Origin: Cladobotryum mycophilum
Taxonomy: Eukaryota; Ascomycota; Sordariomycetes; Hypocreales; Hypocreaceae
Reading direction: 5' to 3'
DNA length: 64,000 nucleotides
NCBI GenBank assembly: GCA_036429605.1
Contig: JAVFKD010000004.1
Location: 496,001 to 560,000, forward strand
Part shown: positions 48,738 to 60,389 of the stretch, in pieces
How the letters are laid out: the number at the start of each line of letters is the position of its first letter
Position numbering within the stretch: the first letter of the stretch is position 1
The notes under the pieces: model-generated
What the model saw: the letters and a program-made list of their open reading frames with translations, nothing else
Databases searched by the model: none
What the model was told of the DNA's origin: nothing
Translations under genes and position numbers: made by a program

Positions 48738-51700
48738 TTACTTAGCATTGCCCATGATACTCTTCTTCCTGTCCTTTACCGCGCCCTTTAGCGTTGCGTC
48801 CTTGGCACTGTCATCCACATCCAGTTCCTTGCTTTTATCCGCATCGTCCTGCGGCTCGGAACCTGCCTTGGACGTGGTATCGCTAGTACTATCGTCATAG
48901 TCGTAGTCGTCCTCTTCAAGATAGGGATTGGGACGTTCAACCTTGAGCTTGATGACCTCATCCTCGTCATCATCGGCTATCTTGTGGTAAACCCGTAGGC
49001 CAATGACAACGACGGCATTCCACGGATCCTTTTCAAACTCGTCCAATTCATCCTCGTAAATCGGGCTTTTTGGCGCCGGCCCTTGCCTATAAATTTGCTG
49101 GCGCACGTGTGCTGCTTGAAGGTCCATTTCGCGGTCCGAGTATTCGGATAAGGGCGAAACACTATCGAGCTCGTCCCCGGATAGGGATTCGCAATAATCT
49201 TTGTTGCTGTTGATTTGTAGCTTGCTAAGCTGAGGTTGATGTACTTGGTTTGATGATGATGCTGCCTCAGGACGCTCGACGTCCGCTTCTTCTCCACTAG
49301 CGGTGACATGTTTGGCTCGACGTTCTGCTGCCTTGGCCCTTAACCGCTGCGCCTTTTTTTGCTCCCTCTCAAACTGTTTCGTTTTGAGATAATGGTCATC
49401 CTTCCGTCGAGCGAGCAGCTTGTCCTTGATTTCTTGCAACTCCTTATCCTTGAGACGCTTATCGTGCGTCTTTCTAGCCTCCTTTTCTTCGACGGTCTCG
49501 ATAATCTTGCCCTTGCTGTGCGCGAGGTCGTATGCGAGACTAATTCGCATGAGCTTCTCTCGTTTCTCCTTGGCATTATCTCTGATGACCTTTTCGATTG
49601 GTACATTCTTTTCTAGGCGAATAGCATCAATCTTGATGCGAATGTCGTATTCGCCCTCTTCTAAATCAAGTTCGACATTGACAGACCGTCTCATGCGATA
49701 AGGGGCTTGGCTGCGGACTAGATAATCCTCATGGCCAGCCTTGTGAAGGCGAAAGGCGAGCGAGAACCGATATTGACCCTCGAGCCCTCTGAAATATCTA
49801 TCATCAAGCTGCGCTAGAACGATGACAACTGGACCAGGTCTGGTGACTACCAGGGAGAAATGGGTGTCGTGATATTCCAGCATCCAGGGGACGTTGGCCG
49901 TGGTCCAAATCGAAGATACACGCCAATCATCTCCGAAAAGACGGGTCCTCTCAAAGGCCTGGTATTTTTGTAACAGATCCTCGTATGCTATCCAGAAGTC
50001 GCCGTCATCACCGAATCGGTGCCCCAGCTTTTCGAGCCATTCGGGAGTCCACTCTTTGGAGCCATCACCTTGAAGAGTAGTTAGTATCGTGATCGTAGAG
50101 CTGTTGACAAAAGAGGATCTTACTCCACGGGCCCTTCCATTCACCCTTACCCCAGGGGTTCTTTAGGCGGAGGAGACGCTTCCCATCGATTTCAACAGCC
50201 TTTTGGATGGAATAGGAGTGCAGTTCGACGATTCCTTTTCTCTCACCCCAGTTCATTCCCCACACGCCAGTGCTGCAACCGAAGAGAAAGTCTTGGTTAA
50301 CCTTGAGGAGCTCTTCCTTCCAAAAGTACTCCTAGAAAATGTATTAGAATATGGTTGATGGAGCATTAAAAACAGATGTTGTGTTTAGGGTTGGTGCATA
50401 CCTTGTCGAGGATATCAGTAGTGAAGATCTCGGACGTCACGCCTCCAGTCAGATCCTCGATGCCCTCACCACCAAAACCACCCTCGATTGCGGCATAATC
50501 ACCGTGGGCCTTGGCATAGCATTTTTCGAGAAGGGGCAGCCATGTTTCTTGTGGGTGCTGGCACTGAGCAAAGTAGAGAGCGGTGCTGTTGGATTGGTAG
50601 ACCTTTCGGTATGCTTCCTCTGGGTTGGCGCGCTCAAGCTCGTCGAAGAGAACACGCTCCCAGTGTTTCTCGTCATAGTCTGACTTGGTAAGATATAACT
50701 TGAATGACACCCGAGTTAGTATGTGATTAAACGAGAGCTCAAGGAATGTGGCGAGGCTTGGGGGCCATGATGGGACACAAGGGAAATATTAGGATATAAG
50801 AGATATATCGGGGTATGAGGGAAATTTCTAGCCACATGGAGAATTTCTAGCTACATTGAAAATATTTAGACACAGGGGAAATGTCTAGATATTGGAATAA
50901 TGATATGGTACAAGGGAAGTGACGAAAGATATGAGGGATGGAGTGAGAGACAGAGCGTAACTTACAAAGTCATCAACAATTTCGGAAATCCATTCGCCAT
51001 CTCGGTGGAAGACAAAGCCGTATACTCCAACCTGTTGATCATGCGCGACACAAAGCTTCTCAATCAGGCCCTTCTTGTTGCTCAGCGTACACAGAGCAGA
51101 CATGAGCCAGCAGTCCCCATCTCTGCCCTGCCTCACGTCATTAGCCGTCGGCCCTTCAATGTAGAACTGGGGCTTGTCGAAAATCTCCACGACACGCTTG
51201 GCGCTCCGCGGGTTGAAGTCATGGCCCGGGGGTTGGCGTCTGCGATGTTGGAGAGGGACTGGAGACAGTCGCGACGGCCCAGCTTGAGATCGGTCTCGAG
51301 GTCGAAATGCGGATCACGGTACTTTTTGTTGACTCGACGACACTCCCTGACAATCTTCTCGACCTTGGCGCGGCACATAGCCACGGCGGCTTCGTAGGAT
51401 GCCTGGGTGGTGGTGGAGGAGATGGCAGCCTTGGCCGTCTTTCTGGCTACTCTGGCCGAGTAGGGGTTCTGAGGGATCACGGTCGTTGCTATAGTAAGAT
51501 GGGCGGGTGAGCGGATGAGTTGATGGATGAACGGGTTGATGGCAGCAGAAACACACCTTTGCCCGGCGTCTTGGTAGTGAATTTAGACCAAAACTCATCA
51601 ATAATCTCCTGGGGCGTCTGATAGTTGACGACTTTCCTCTTCCGGTCCGACGAATCCTTGGGAGACATGATGACCTCTCCGTCCTCTTCGTCATCGTCGT

Positions 51701-51809
51701 CTGGCAGCTGATTGCGGCGATGGCGACGGCCACGAGCCGGTAGCCTACTATTCAAGCTGCCGATGGACGATATCTCATCGTCAAAGTAGATGTCTCCGGG
51801 GAAAGACAT
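48738..51809 (-). CDS. Calpain-like cysteine protease (peptidase C2); one poly-C frame slip
   Basis: Model: complement(join(48738..50068,50124..50331,50402..50698,50966..51488,51557..51809)), about 870 aa once one base is restored. Splice sites are GT-AG and all phases agree. At the G run 51228-51232 the frame slips; one more base gives ADANPPGHDFNPRSAKRVVEIF, the normal calpain entry. The catalytic triad is complete in the corrected reading: Cys211 in QGRDGDCWLMSAL, His396 in GIVELHSYS, and Asn416 in LRLKNPWG. A beta-rich domain follows, then a charged coiled-coil region and an acidic tail. Calpains are cytosolic, often Ca-regulated, limited-processing proteases. This long-tailed type is distinct from PalB/Rim13 as far as I can judge. 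The 265-bp intron at 50699-50965 holds a degenerate minisatellite. Confidence 0.9.
50760..50905. repeat. Degenerate minisatellite in a calpain intron
   Basis: About five imperfect units resembling GGGGAAATTTCTAGNNACA, for example AGGGAAATTTCTAGCC, GGAGAATTTCTAGC and GGGGAAATGTCTAGA. They lie within the 265-bp third intron of the calpain gene, which is unusually long for this window. Confidence 0.6.
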
Positions 51810-54800
51810 GCTTGCCTTGATGCTACGTACTAGATAGGTATACTTTGGTAATACCCAAGGTAGGTACTACCCAGTAGGTGAGGTGGGTATAGAATGAAAG
51901 AGACCGGTTGGGGGGTTGAGGTTTCCTTTTTTTTTTGCACTGGATGGCACTTGCTAGATGTTGGTTGATGAGCGCCTTTCAGCTCGTAAGTAAGTAAGTA
52001 ATAGTAGCCTGTGATCTGAGGCTGAGAATGCTTGTGCAAGGCAAGGCAAGTCGGATATGGCTTCACTTGTATAGAGTTGGATCACAAAACTCACGGAGGT
52101 CTATACCGGGGAGAAACACAAAAAAAAAGAAGAAAAAGAAAATGATTTATAGTCCCCAAATGTAAATCGCAAGTTGAGTGTGTAAGAGATGAATTATCGT
52201 TGAGGTTGGTGTGATTGTGGTTGATGATGATGATGATGATGAGGATGTGATAATGATAACGTTAAATTCAAGCTGTCGTAATGACAATGAAATGATGCAT
52301 AAATAGAAACCAAGCTCATTTGAAAGAAAAGGCTATTCTCAGATACTTCTTTGTCCCAGCCCTTGGGAGAGGAGAAGAGGGGAGAGCAGGATGTTATATG
52401 TAAAACGGTCAACAACACCAAAAATGGCCATCTCTCTCACGCCAGACAGACTCTAAGCGCCCTCCCTCCCCAAAGGTGAAACAAAAAGGATAGGAAAGGG
52501 AGAAAAATACAAATCCAACCAACATCCAACCTGTTTTTTGACCTCATCACCATCACTACTGCCCGTTTTTTGGTTTTCTTTTGGCGCTGATACAACGTAG
52601 AAAACTGAAGGTTAGGCGTTCCTCGAAGCTACCAAGGTACTTGATAGGTACCATTACATAGCCTTAAAAACGGATGGTGTGCCTAATTCCCACCAACTAA
52701 AACCCCTCCCCTCTCCAGCGCCGCACTCGGGGTGTTCATAACGCTGTAGGCGGTTAAAAAAGCCTTGCATTAGTCTCCTCAATGGACGGGAGTTTTTATC
52801 ACGATACTACCAGATCAGGCGCGAGGCATCCCCGTGTCATTGGTCGGTGTGTCCATGTCTTGTACTCTCATGATAACAGAGCATCACAAAGAGGAAAAGT
52901 GAACAAACAACCTTGAAGACAAACAAAGAGAGTGGGCGGCGCCAAGGGGCTGGTTGGTTGCATTGCCTTTTGCGCCCATGGGAGGGTCACCGGGGGAGGG
53001 AGCTGCTGTTTGTCTCATCACCGACTAGGCAGCACGAGGCTGAGCCAACAACAGCACTACTACTTTTTCTATCGTTAGACTCAACCGTTCAACACCACCA
53101 TAGTCTGGGGTCATGTAAATGAGATATGAGACTCTAGAAACCATAGTTATAGAGTGGGGGAGAAAATCATGGAGAGAAATGAAACAAACCAGTAGAAATA
53201 CGAGGGACCAGCCGGATGAGTGAGGAACATCGAGGAAACAAAGGAGATAATTCAGCAATGATGGAAAGCAACGTGGAGAAACATCATTCTTCATCCTCCA
53301 CGTCTCTGAATGTCTCGGATACTTTTTTCTTTTCTTCTCTTTTACTTTTACTTTACCTCGCGATAACGGCATAAACTGTTGTTGGTCGCGCAACACTACA
53401 TGCATCACAAAGACACGGCATCTGATCTAAAGCGCAAGAGGAGCCAGCCATACAAAGCCATAGCCGCCCTCAGTATATCTGCAGACAAGTCAGTAGCGCC
53501 AACATCTTTTGACTCACATAAGACTCCATGCTATCATTGTCATCACATACCCTTACCTTGGTTGCCTCCTCTTCCACTCGGGGACCGATCGTCAACGCCT
53601 TACCCTATGCCTCACCTGACTGCAGGAATTCGAATGGCACAAATACAAACATCTACACTCACACCTACGTGCAGCGCCATGCTGCAGCCGTCTCTGATCA
53701 TCATCATCATCATCATCATCATCATCTTCACCTTCATCATCTTCATCACCGTCTTGAGAACTTCATGACTGATTTCTTCTTCTTCATCTTCCTCTCTTCT
53801 GCGCCACTCCACCTGTCATATGTTACTTTGTCATTGCATTCTCCCCCAATCTCCCAACTTTCATCTGCTCCGGCAACCACGCCAGCCACCTCGAACATGG
53901 GCGAAGCTACGCCCTCGCTCCTTTCCTTGTCGATGCTGGACGCATCCCCATGCCGCGTAGTCCTGAACCGTGCAGCTTCCATCCTCTCAACATCCTTAGT
54001 CTTTCAGTCTTCTTTGACGTCCTGCGTTCACCGCCTTGATGCGTGCGCCTGTACTTGCTCCATGACTGATGGTCATCATCTCCGACATGGCTATTTAGCT
54101 GTCTTGGCTTTTTCGCCATGCCCGAGATTTATTTGATTACAGCCCGTAGCGCAGCGCCGCTGTGTTCCAAGCTCATCACAACAACAACACACACAACCCC
54201 GTGGGTATATCCATCGCATGTGCCTAAAGTCTTTAAAAGTCGTCAAGAGCCACGTGACAGTGCCTGTCTTTCGTTGCCAGTACGTAGGTAGTTCCGAGTG
54301 ATGTGATCCAAAGTCATTTCGATGAAAGATGTCATATGCCTAGGAACCGTCCGAGAGACCCGTGTGTAGCCAAGGATCCCAACAAACTAGGTCTTCTTTA
54401 GGTGAGAAAATGTATAAGAAAAGAAAAAAATTGTCTTTTTGTCCGATACCGCCGACCCCGTCGTTTTGCTCATTTCTTGTCATATCCAGGAGGGTGGGGC
54501 TGTGGGAGATATTATCGTAACCATCAGCTTTACATAGTTGAAAGGTGATGGCGTCTTTGATGAGATAAATGGGTGCAGTCTGAATCGAGGCGAACCGAAG
54601 ATTTCGTCCAAATCCGATGAAGAAACATTGCCGACCATCCGTTGAAGGGACCGGAAAACAGAACCAAAATCAAGGAAACATGAAATCGCAGCAATAATTT
54701 GTGCATCGTACCCGTGATAAGAAAATGTAGCAAAGCACGCAAAAGGGGAGGGGTACCTAGGGCACATCCTGGACCATGCAGGATGCTGCCCTAGGTTAGT

Positions 54801-54876
54801 ATACGTCTGTCCATCCGGCGTTCACACCATGTACAAGCTGTAGAAGAGGCTCTTTGGACAGACGGGGTGTCGCTCT
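51810..54876. other. Intergenic, no gene seen
   Basis: 3.1 kb between the calpain start and the GIS2 end. Holds a CAT repeat at 53698-53730 and T/C-rich DNA. ORFs are short and repetitive; none has domain or splice support. Confidence 0.55.
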
Positions 54877-55753
54877 CTAAGCCACCGGGGCGATGGGAGC
54901 CACAGCGGGAGCTGGCACGTTGGCCAGGTCAACAACCTCATTGTTAATCTCGGTGTTGGTGTTCTTCTGGGGGCAGTCGCGAGAGATGTGACCAGCCTCG
55001 CCGCACTGGTAGCAGGTCTTGCCGGCAGTGTTGAGAGGACCGCCGTTGGGTGCAGTGCAGTCTCTTGAGATGTGGCCGAGCTTGCCGCAAGCGTAGCACT
55101 TCATGGCCTGAGCCTGGCAATCACGGGCGAAGTGGTTGGGGCCACCGCACTTGTAGCAGGTAGCCGGACGAGGGCCACCAGCGAAGCCACCGCGGCCACC
55201 ACCACCACCAGCACCGTATCCACCAACAAAGCCGCCTCGGCCCATGGGTGCGCCACGGCCCATGTTACCATTAACAGGATTGGGGCAGGCGCGCTGTATG
55301 AAAACGTCAGTTCGTCATGCATTCATTGCGGAGTTTGCTAAGGGGGAATGGAGGAGGAGCATACAGCCAAGTGACCAGGCTGGCCACAGTTGTAGCAGCG
55401 ACCGCTGGTAGCGGTGCCGCTCAGGCGCAGAGTAGGGCAATCAGCCTGAACGTGGCCGAGACCCTGGCAGTGGTAGCATTGCTTGGCCTCAGTGGTGCGA
55501 GGAAGAGGGCAGCCGTTGGACTCGTGGCCTGTTGATCAACATGTTAGAACCAATCATGGCGAATTCATTTCGGAGTGGAGAAGCCGTACCTGGCTGCTTG
55601 CCTAAAAGAGTGTCAGTGAATGCCATAATTGGCTTGCTGCAGGAGTGTAATATACGTACAGTTGTAGCAGAGACGCTCGGCAGAGGAGCAAACCTCGGCG
55701 TAGTGGCCAACGTTGCCACACTTGTAGCAAGCACGACGAGAGAGAGAAGACAT
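54877..55753 (-). CDS. gis2: Seven-CCHC zinc-knuckle nucleic-acid-binding protein (GIS2/CNBP type)
   Basis: Model: complement(join(54877..55293,55365..55528,55590..55601,55660..55753)), 228 aa. Exon 2 is only 12 bp and completes the second knuckle. Seven C-x2-C-x4-H-x4-C knuckles are visible: CYKCGNVGHYAEVC, CYNCKQPGHESNGC, CYHCQGLGHVQADC, CYNCGQPGHLARAC, CYKCGGPNHFARDC, CYACGKLGHISRDC and CYQCGEAGHISRDC. A Gly/Arg-rich (RGG-like) spacer lies between knuckles four and five. Yeast Gis2 and animal CNBP bind single-stranded nucleic acids, associate with ribosomes and stress granules, and promote translation of some mRNAs. The C-terminal Ala/Pro/Val tail is specific to filamentous fungi as far as I recall. 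The ATG at 55753 starts MSSLSRRACYKC. Confidence 0.95.
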
Positions 55754-58700
55754 GATGACGGGAGAGTTATTGGGCTAATAGAGAATCATTGTTAGCAAAC
55801 GAAATCACGAGTATGGATGATCGATGCGCCATTGGTGGAGGGAAAGCCCATGTTTGCTTGCCCTGCGCTTTCGGTGTCGCAAACATGCTATCGCGCGCCT
55901 TTGTGGATACTTGGATGCGTAGGAGGGGGAACCGAAACAATTGCTGCGGGTCGCGGGGTCGATGGGGCGCTTCTGTCAAATCCGAGCGGCAGAAAATTCC
56001 CTCGCTGCAGCGCAGGAATTGACGAACCGTTGGACGCAAATTGAGGTCGCAGTTGGAATAACAAACCCCCATGAGCATGTCGCACGCCAATTGCGCGCCG
56101 TCTTCACGAGCGCCATGCCGTCGCCGCAGTCTTGACCTCGGTTACGGTTGCAGACCGAAAAAACCATTACAGCGGTATGTTGAATCGCGCTGGAGTATGC
56201 GGCGCAACGACGCAATCATCATTGAGCAGTCGAGTATTGATAGTTGCCAAAGTGCCATAAATTACACAAAGGGCAAACCATCTAATTCCGACGCTTGATA
56301 ATGGAGTAGCCTCGCAATGCGGTGGTAAATGGACGAATATGTCTGCATGTGTAGATCGGCGACGCTGGCTCTTGCAATGTTCCTTTCGCTGAACTGATTC
56401 TGCTTTCCCTCAAAGAAAGAATGACCGTCCTTGGGTGAATGCGGTACATTTTTGATTCGTTGCGCCAAAAGGCAGGCTTGGGATGGGTAGCAGGCTGTCG
56501 CAATAAGATTGAAGATTATAGGTCGGCGTCGCACGGCGGTAATCGGGTCGCACACGATGGCGCAGATCCTATTCGGCACTCTCTCTGCATCGATGGGCGC
56601 GGCGGGCGAGGCAATTGTCGCGATAGGTGGAATGTGGGAGCGCAAAGGTCAACCACTCATCAGACTCCCCCAGCGCAACGATCGCCACCCAAGAACGAAC
56701 TGCAGAACATGGCGCGCGAGGCTTTTGTATAACGACCTTTTTGTGATCCAAGACGGGCGCAGGGCAAGCAAGGGATGATGAAAAAAACCAACGGGCGCAA
56801 AACAAGGGACGGAGGACGAGAGACGACAACGGTCGTTCTAATGATCGGATCGTGAACGACACACACACACACACACACACACACCTTTTCTTTTTTTTCC
56901 TTTATAAATTTTGCGTTTTCTGCAACAGTTCCAACTTTCTGGGAAGTATAAACAGCGTCTTAAACTTCCGACTACTGCAACAACAACGGCGACGACCACC
57001 AACGAATAACGAAGAGTAGAAAGAAAAAATTTTCTTCTTCCGTGATAGTTTGCAAATGTGTATGAAAAAGAGAAGATGTGAAAGAGGGAAAGTAGGAAGA
57101 ATGGAAAGTGGAGCGGAATGCGAGGGCGAGAAAGAATAAGCGGGCGATACCTGCCTTAGTCGTGGGTAGCAGCCCAGTTCCAATCCAGTCCAGTCCAGTC
57201 CAGTCCAGTAATAGTTGGTTGATGGATGGATGGATGGACGGATTGACTGACTGACTGACCACCACCTGATTGACGGGCTACTAGACGGACGGACTCTCTC
57301 ACCTCTAAGCAGTGGACAAAACGTGCAGACACAACAGTCACTGACACAGACACAGGACACGAGAGTGAGGAAAAAAAAAAAAAGCCTCCGGTGGTGGCTC
57401 TGCTTCAGTGGGTGCTAACAAGCCTCCACTGTTGCCAAACGCCCAGGCCTCCACCGAACTACTGCTGGAAACGGCCCTGTAGGAGGCACTCAATTTGGCA
57501 CTTGGAGCGGACAGCATTCATTCATTGGACTTGGAGGGGAGGAGAGGAGAGGAGAGGAGGGGAGGGAGGGTACTTGGCCACAGGTGCTGATTGTCACCTG
57601 CATCCGAGGTCGAATATACCTGAGGGGTACCTTGGCCCGCTGTGGAGCATAGGGTCGGGTTCCTCAATGCAATGTGCGTTGAACGCGCTGATTGCAACGT
57701 TCCTGGGTAACACGAACCTAAAACCTCTCAAGTAGATCTCTGGTACTATGCCTTCTCGTTGCGGACTAGCAGGAACATGGCTCAAGGGTTCCAGCCTCTT
57801 CTTTTCCACAAGTTCCAACTGGGCTATTTGCCCCCCGTGCTTCGTTAGTGGCAGACAGGGCAGGCGACGTGGCCAGAAGTCGGGTTTCATTCAGTTGAAC
57901 TAGCACGCACAACGACGTCAAGTAGCGCCTGTGATGGACCACTCGTAGTGCTACGACAGATGGATGTTAGCACTAAAGACACTGAGTCCAGATCGTGGTC
58001 CAACTAGAGGATGGGAAAATTTCCCTCTTTTAGTTTATTCTATTTTATCTACATTTTTATTTAAAATGTCTGTGTTTCTGGTTGGCATGGATGCATGTTT
58101 TGTTAGTAATAAGTACCATCTCATGTGCTCGTAGATCATGAGGGCAGATGAAATTGTCAAGCGAGTGTGTGTGCGTTGTTAATGCGGAGAGACAAGTCCG
58201 TGCTGGGGGTTAGGGGTTAGTAGGTAGGTAAGTAAGTACCTAGCCGTTGGCAATAACGTTAACGTCGTCTGTCCGCCTTGATGGATGAAAATGAATTAAT
58301 CACAATCAAAACCACATCATCACCATTTCATAAAGAGAGACACGGCATGATATAGTGGTGTGCTGGTACTAAACGCCTACTAATTGCAGGGCTGCTGCAA
58401 GCGGATACAAATATAGATGCTGGTTATTAATTATATCGACAGGCATCCATCCATTTGATTTGATTGCTCCTTCCCAACTTCTGGGTTTCTTCCGCTATCG
58501 ATATCGTGCCCCTTCATGAACAACTCATCCAATCATGGCCCCTCAACCCGAGCAAACAGGGAAAAATCTCGACCCATCTTGCCCTCAATACCCCTCCTTG
58601 TGGGCAGATTCCCGAAAGCCAATTCGCTGTGATGGAAAGTGATACCGTATGCAATGCATGTACCATGACAACTGCTGCATGCGCTCAATTTTTTCCAACT

Positions 58701-59060
58701 ACCACTTGCATTCGTCCCTTTGTTATGCCTACATCATACACATGCATGCGTGCATACACAGCTTGGTTCTATGACCAAAATCCCGGTCTGACGATTCACA
58801 CACACACACACACACACACACACGTCTTGTGCGGCAGGCAAGAAGACAAGCAAGGTGACGAAAGACCATCATGATACAGACAACATACGTACATACATCT
58901 GGTACTCATATACTCGTACAAGTGCCCAAGCGAGAGATGGAAGAGGCCCCAGCGACCGATTTCTTCTCACTCTCATATGCACCGCAGGACCCGGCTCTGA
59001 GAAATCCTCCGTGCCCATGGACCCCAATCTTTTATCATCGTGGCTATCATACGTTGTCAA
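55754..59060. other. Intergenic, microsatellite-rich, no gene seen
   Basis: 3.3 kb upstream of GIS2. Contains AC repeats (56858-56883, 58797-58823), TCCAG pentamers (57184-57209) and GGAGA pentamers (57535-57559). No ORF with conserved motifs or convincing introns. Confidence 0.55.
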
Positions 59061-60389
59061 TCAATGCGGTGGTGGCTGACCAACCCTCCCAACTTCTGAA
59101 GGATGCAGTTCTTGCGGAAGATTCGGAGTCCACATAGACCGAGGTGAAGCATCTACCGCATACGACAACCCATCTTCAGAAATGTACGAAGGGGGTCTAG
59201 GCCCTGACGTCCTTGGTTGTGGCATCGAGTCTGCAACTTGGTTACGCTGCCAGAATAGCCTATTTGGATCCACTCTCTGTCGTCACGTCAGTACGCATTC
59301 GGCCATTTAAGCTATCCTGATTTGCCTCCTCTTCATGCTCGCCACTCACCACACTCTCTTGCCAAAGGCCATAGGCAGGCGGATTTATCTTGGTCGCTTC
59401 GCCTGCGGCCTCTTCATCTTGAGCTAGCACTACTCGGATGGGCTTACTTGGTACTATATAGCCATTAGAGTCTGTGGACCCTGCAAGGCTACTTGATTTC
59501 GCTTGGTCCCCTCCGAAAGCCAGAATGCAAATTCTCATGACGGCAAAGCAGAACCACACGGATGCCAAAATGGTGATGAGAATCATCATGACATTGAGCT
59601 CGCTTCCGACGATGTTTTTTGTCACGGCTAGTCCTAAATCTGGCTCATGTTAACTTTCTGAACTTCTCTCCCGGTTTTCCAGCAGAAAAGGAGACTTTGT
59701 CACTTACATACTGCCAGCAGAGTAACCAGGAATAGACCAGACACAAAGCATTGCAGGATATAGGCACGCATTCGACGGGACTTGACCCATGGGAAACAGA
59801 ACATGAAGTTGCTTGGCGGATTCTTCTTCTTGCCTCGATGCTTTTTCTTGTGACTCTTGTGGGATTTCTTGCGATGAGAGTTGCTGCTTTGAGTCGTCTC
59901 TGTTTGAAGCGCCCCCATAACTCTGAGATGGCTTGTTTCGGTAGCACTAGACGGGGCAGGGGGTCTGGCCTCGGGTTCTGGATTGATACGACTTTCTGCG
60001 ACCGCCGCTGCTTCGGGAATATGAGGAATCCCCATATGTGGCATTGGCGGTGGTGGTGACCTTGGTAGATGGCCTCGGGGCACATCGGACGAGTACAAAG
60101 ATGATTCGCTCCCCCATTCCGAGGTTCCATGTGAGGGCTTTGGACTTTCAAAGCCCACCTGTTGCTCCTGGTGATCGAATGGTGGTATCTCGCTTTTTCG
60201 AGGGAAGATTATACGTGAAAAGATTGATTGCCGTTGAGGACGTGCGGCGCCATCGACCATAGCTTCCTCCATGTGGATCGGTCGGGGTTCTACCGTGGGC
60301 AGGACATTGCCATCATCATTGCCATGTCTCTCGAGCTTGGCTCGTCGAATCAAATCGGCTCGAATTCGTTCCATCTTGTCTTCCTTCAT
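59061..60389 (-). CDS. Two-helix membrane protein of unknown function
   Basis: Model: complement(join(59061..59276,59350..59639,59708..60389)), 395 aa. Introns are GTAAGT...GCCAG and GTGAGT...GACAG (branch CTGAC); the second removes an apparent frameshift and gives LWQESV-RVDPNRLFWQRN. The N-terminal half is hydrophilic, Pro/Ser-rich, with a basic stretch HRKKSHKSHKKKHRGKKKN just before the membrane. Helix 1 is about YILQCFVSGLFLVTLLAVYL and helix 2 about MMILITILASVWFCFAVMR. The C-terminal tail is acidic, then ends PSYISEDGLSY...HPSEVGRVGQPPPH. The domain order and the conserved-looking tail are typical of an uncharacterised Pezizomycotina family. The topology (both ends cytosolic) and the location (plasma or endomembrane) are inferred. 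Confidence 0.82.

Noticed and set aside
53528..54136. 202-codon ORF on the plus strand
   Set aside because: Built on a CAT repeat reading as poly-His, then Ser/Pro-rich; no domain, start context or splice support.
56262..56778. Overlapping ORFs of about 90-127 codons upstream of GIS2
   Set aside because: Open on both strands in several frames with no coherent protein; typical of GC-balanced promoter DNA.
59260..59300. Apparent frameshift near the end of the two-helix membrane protein
   Set aside because: A canonical intron (GTGAGT at 59349, branch CTGAC, acceptor CAG at 59277) joins the two frames cleanly.
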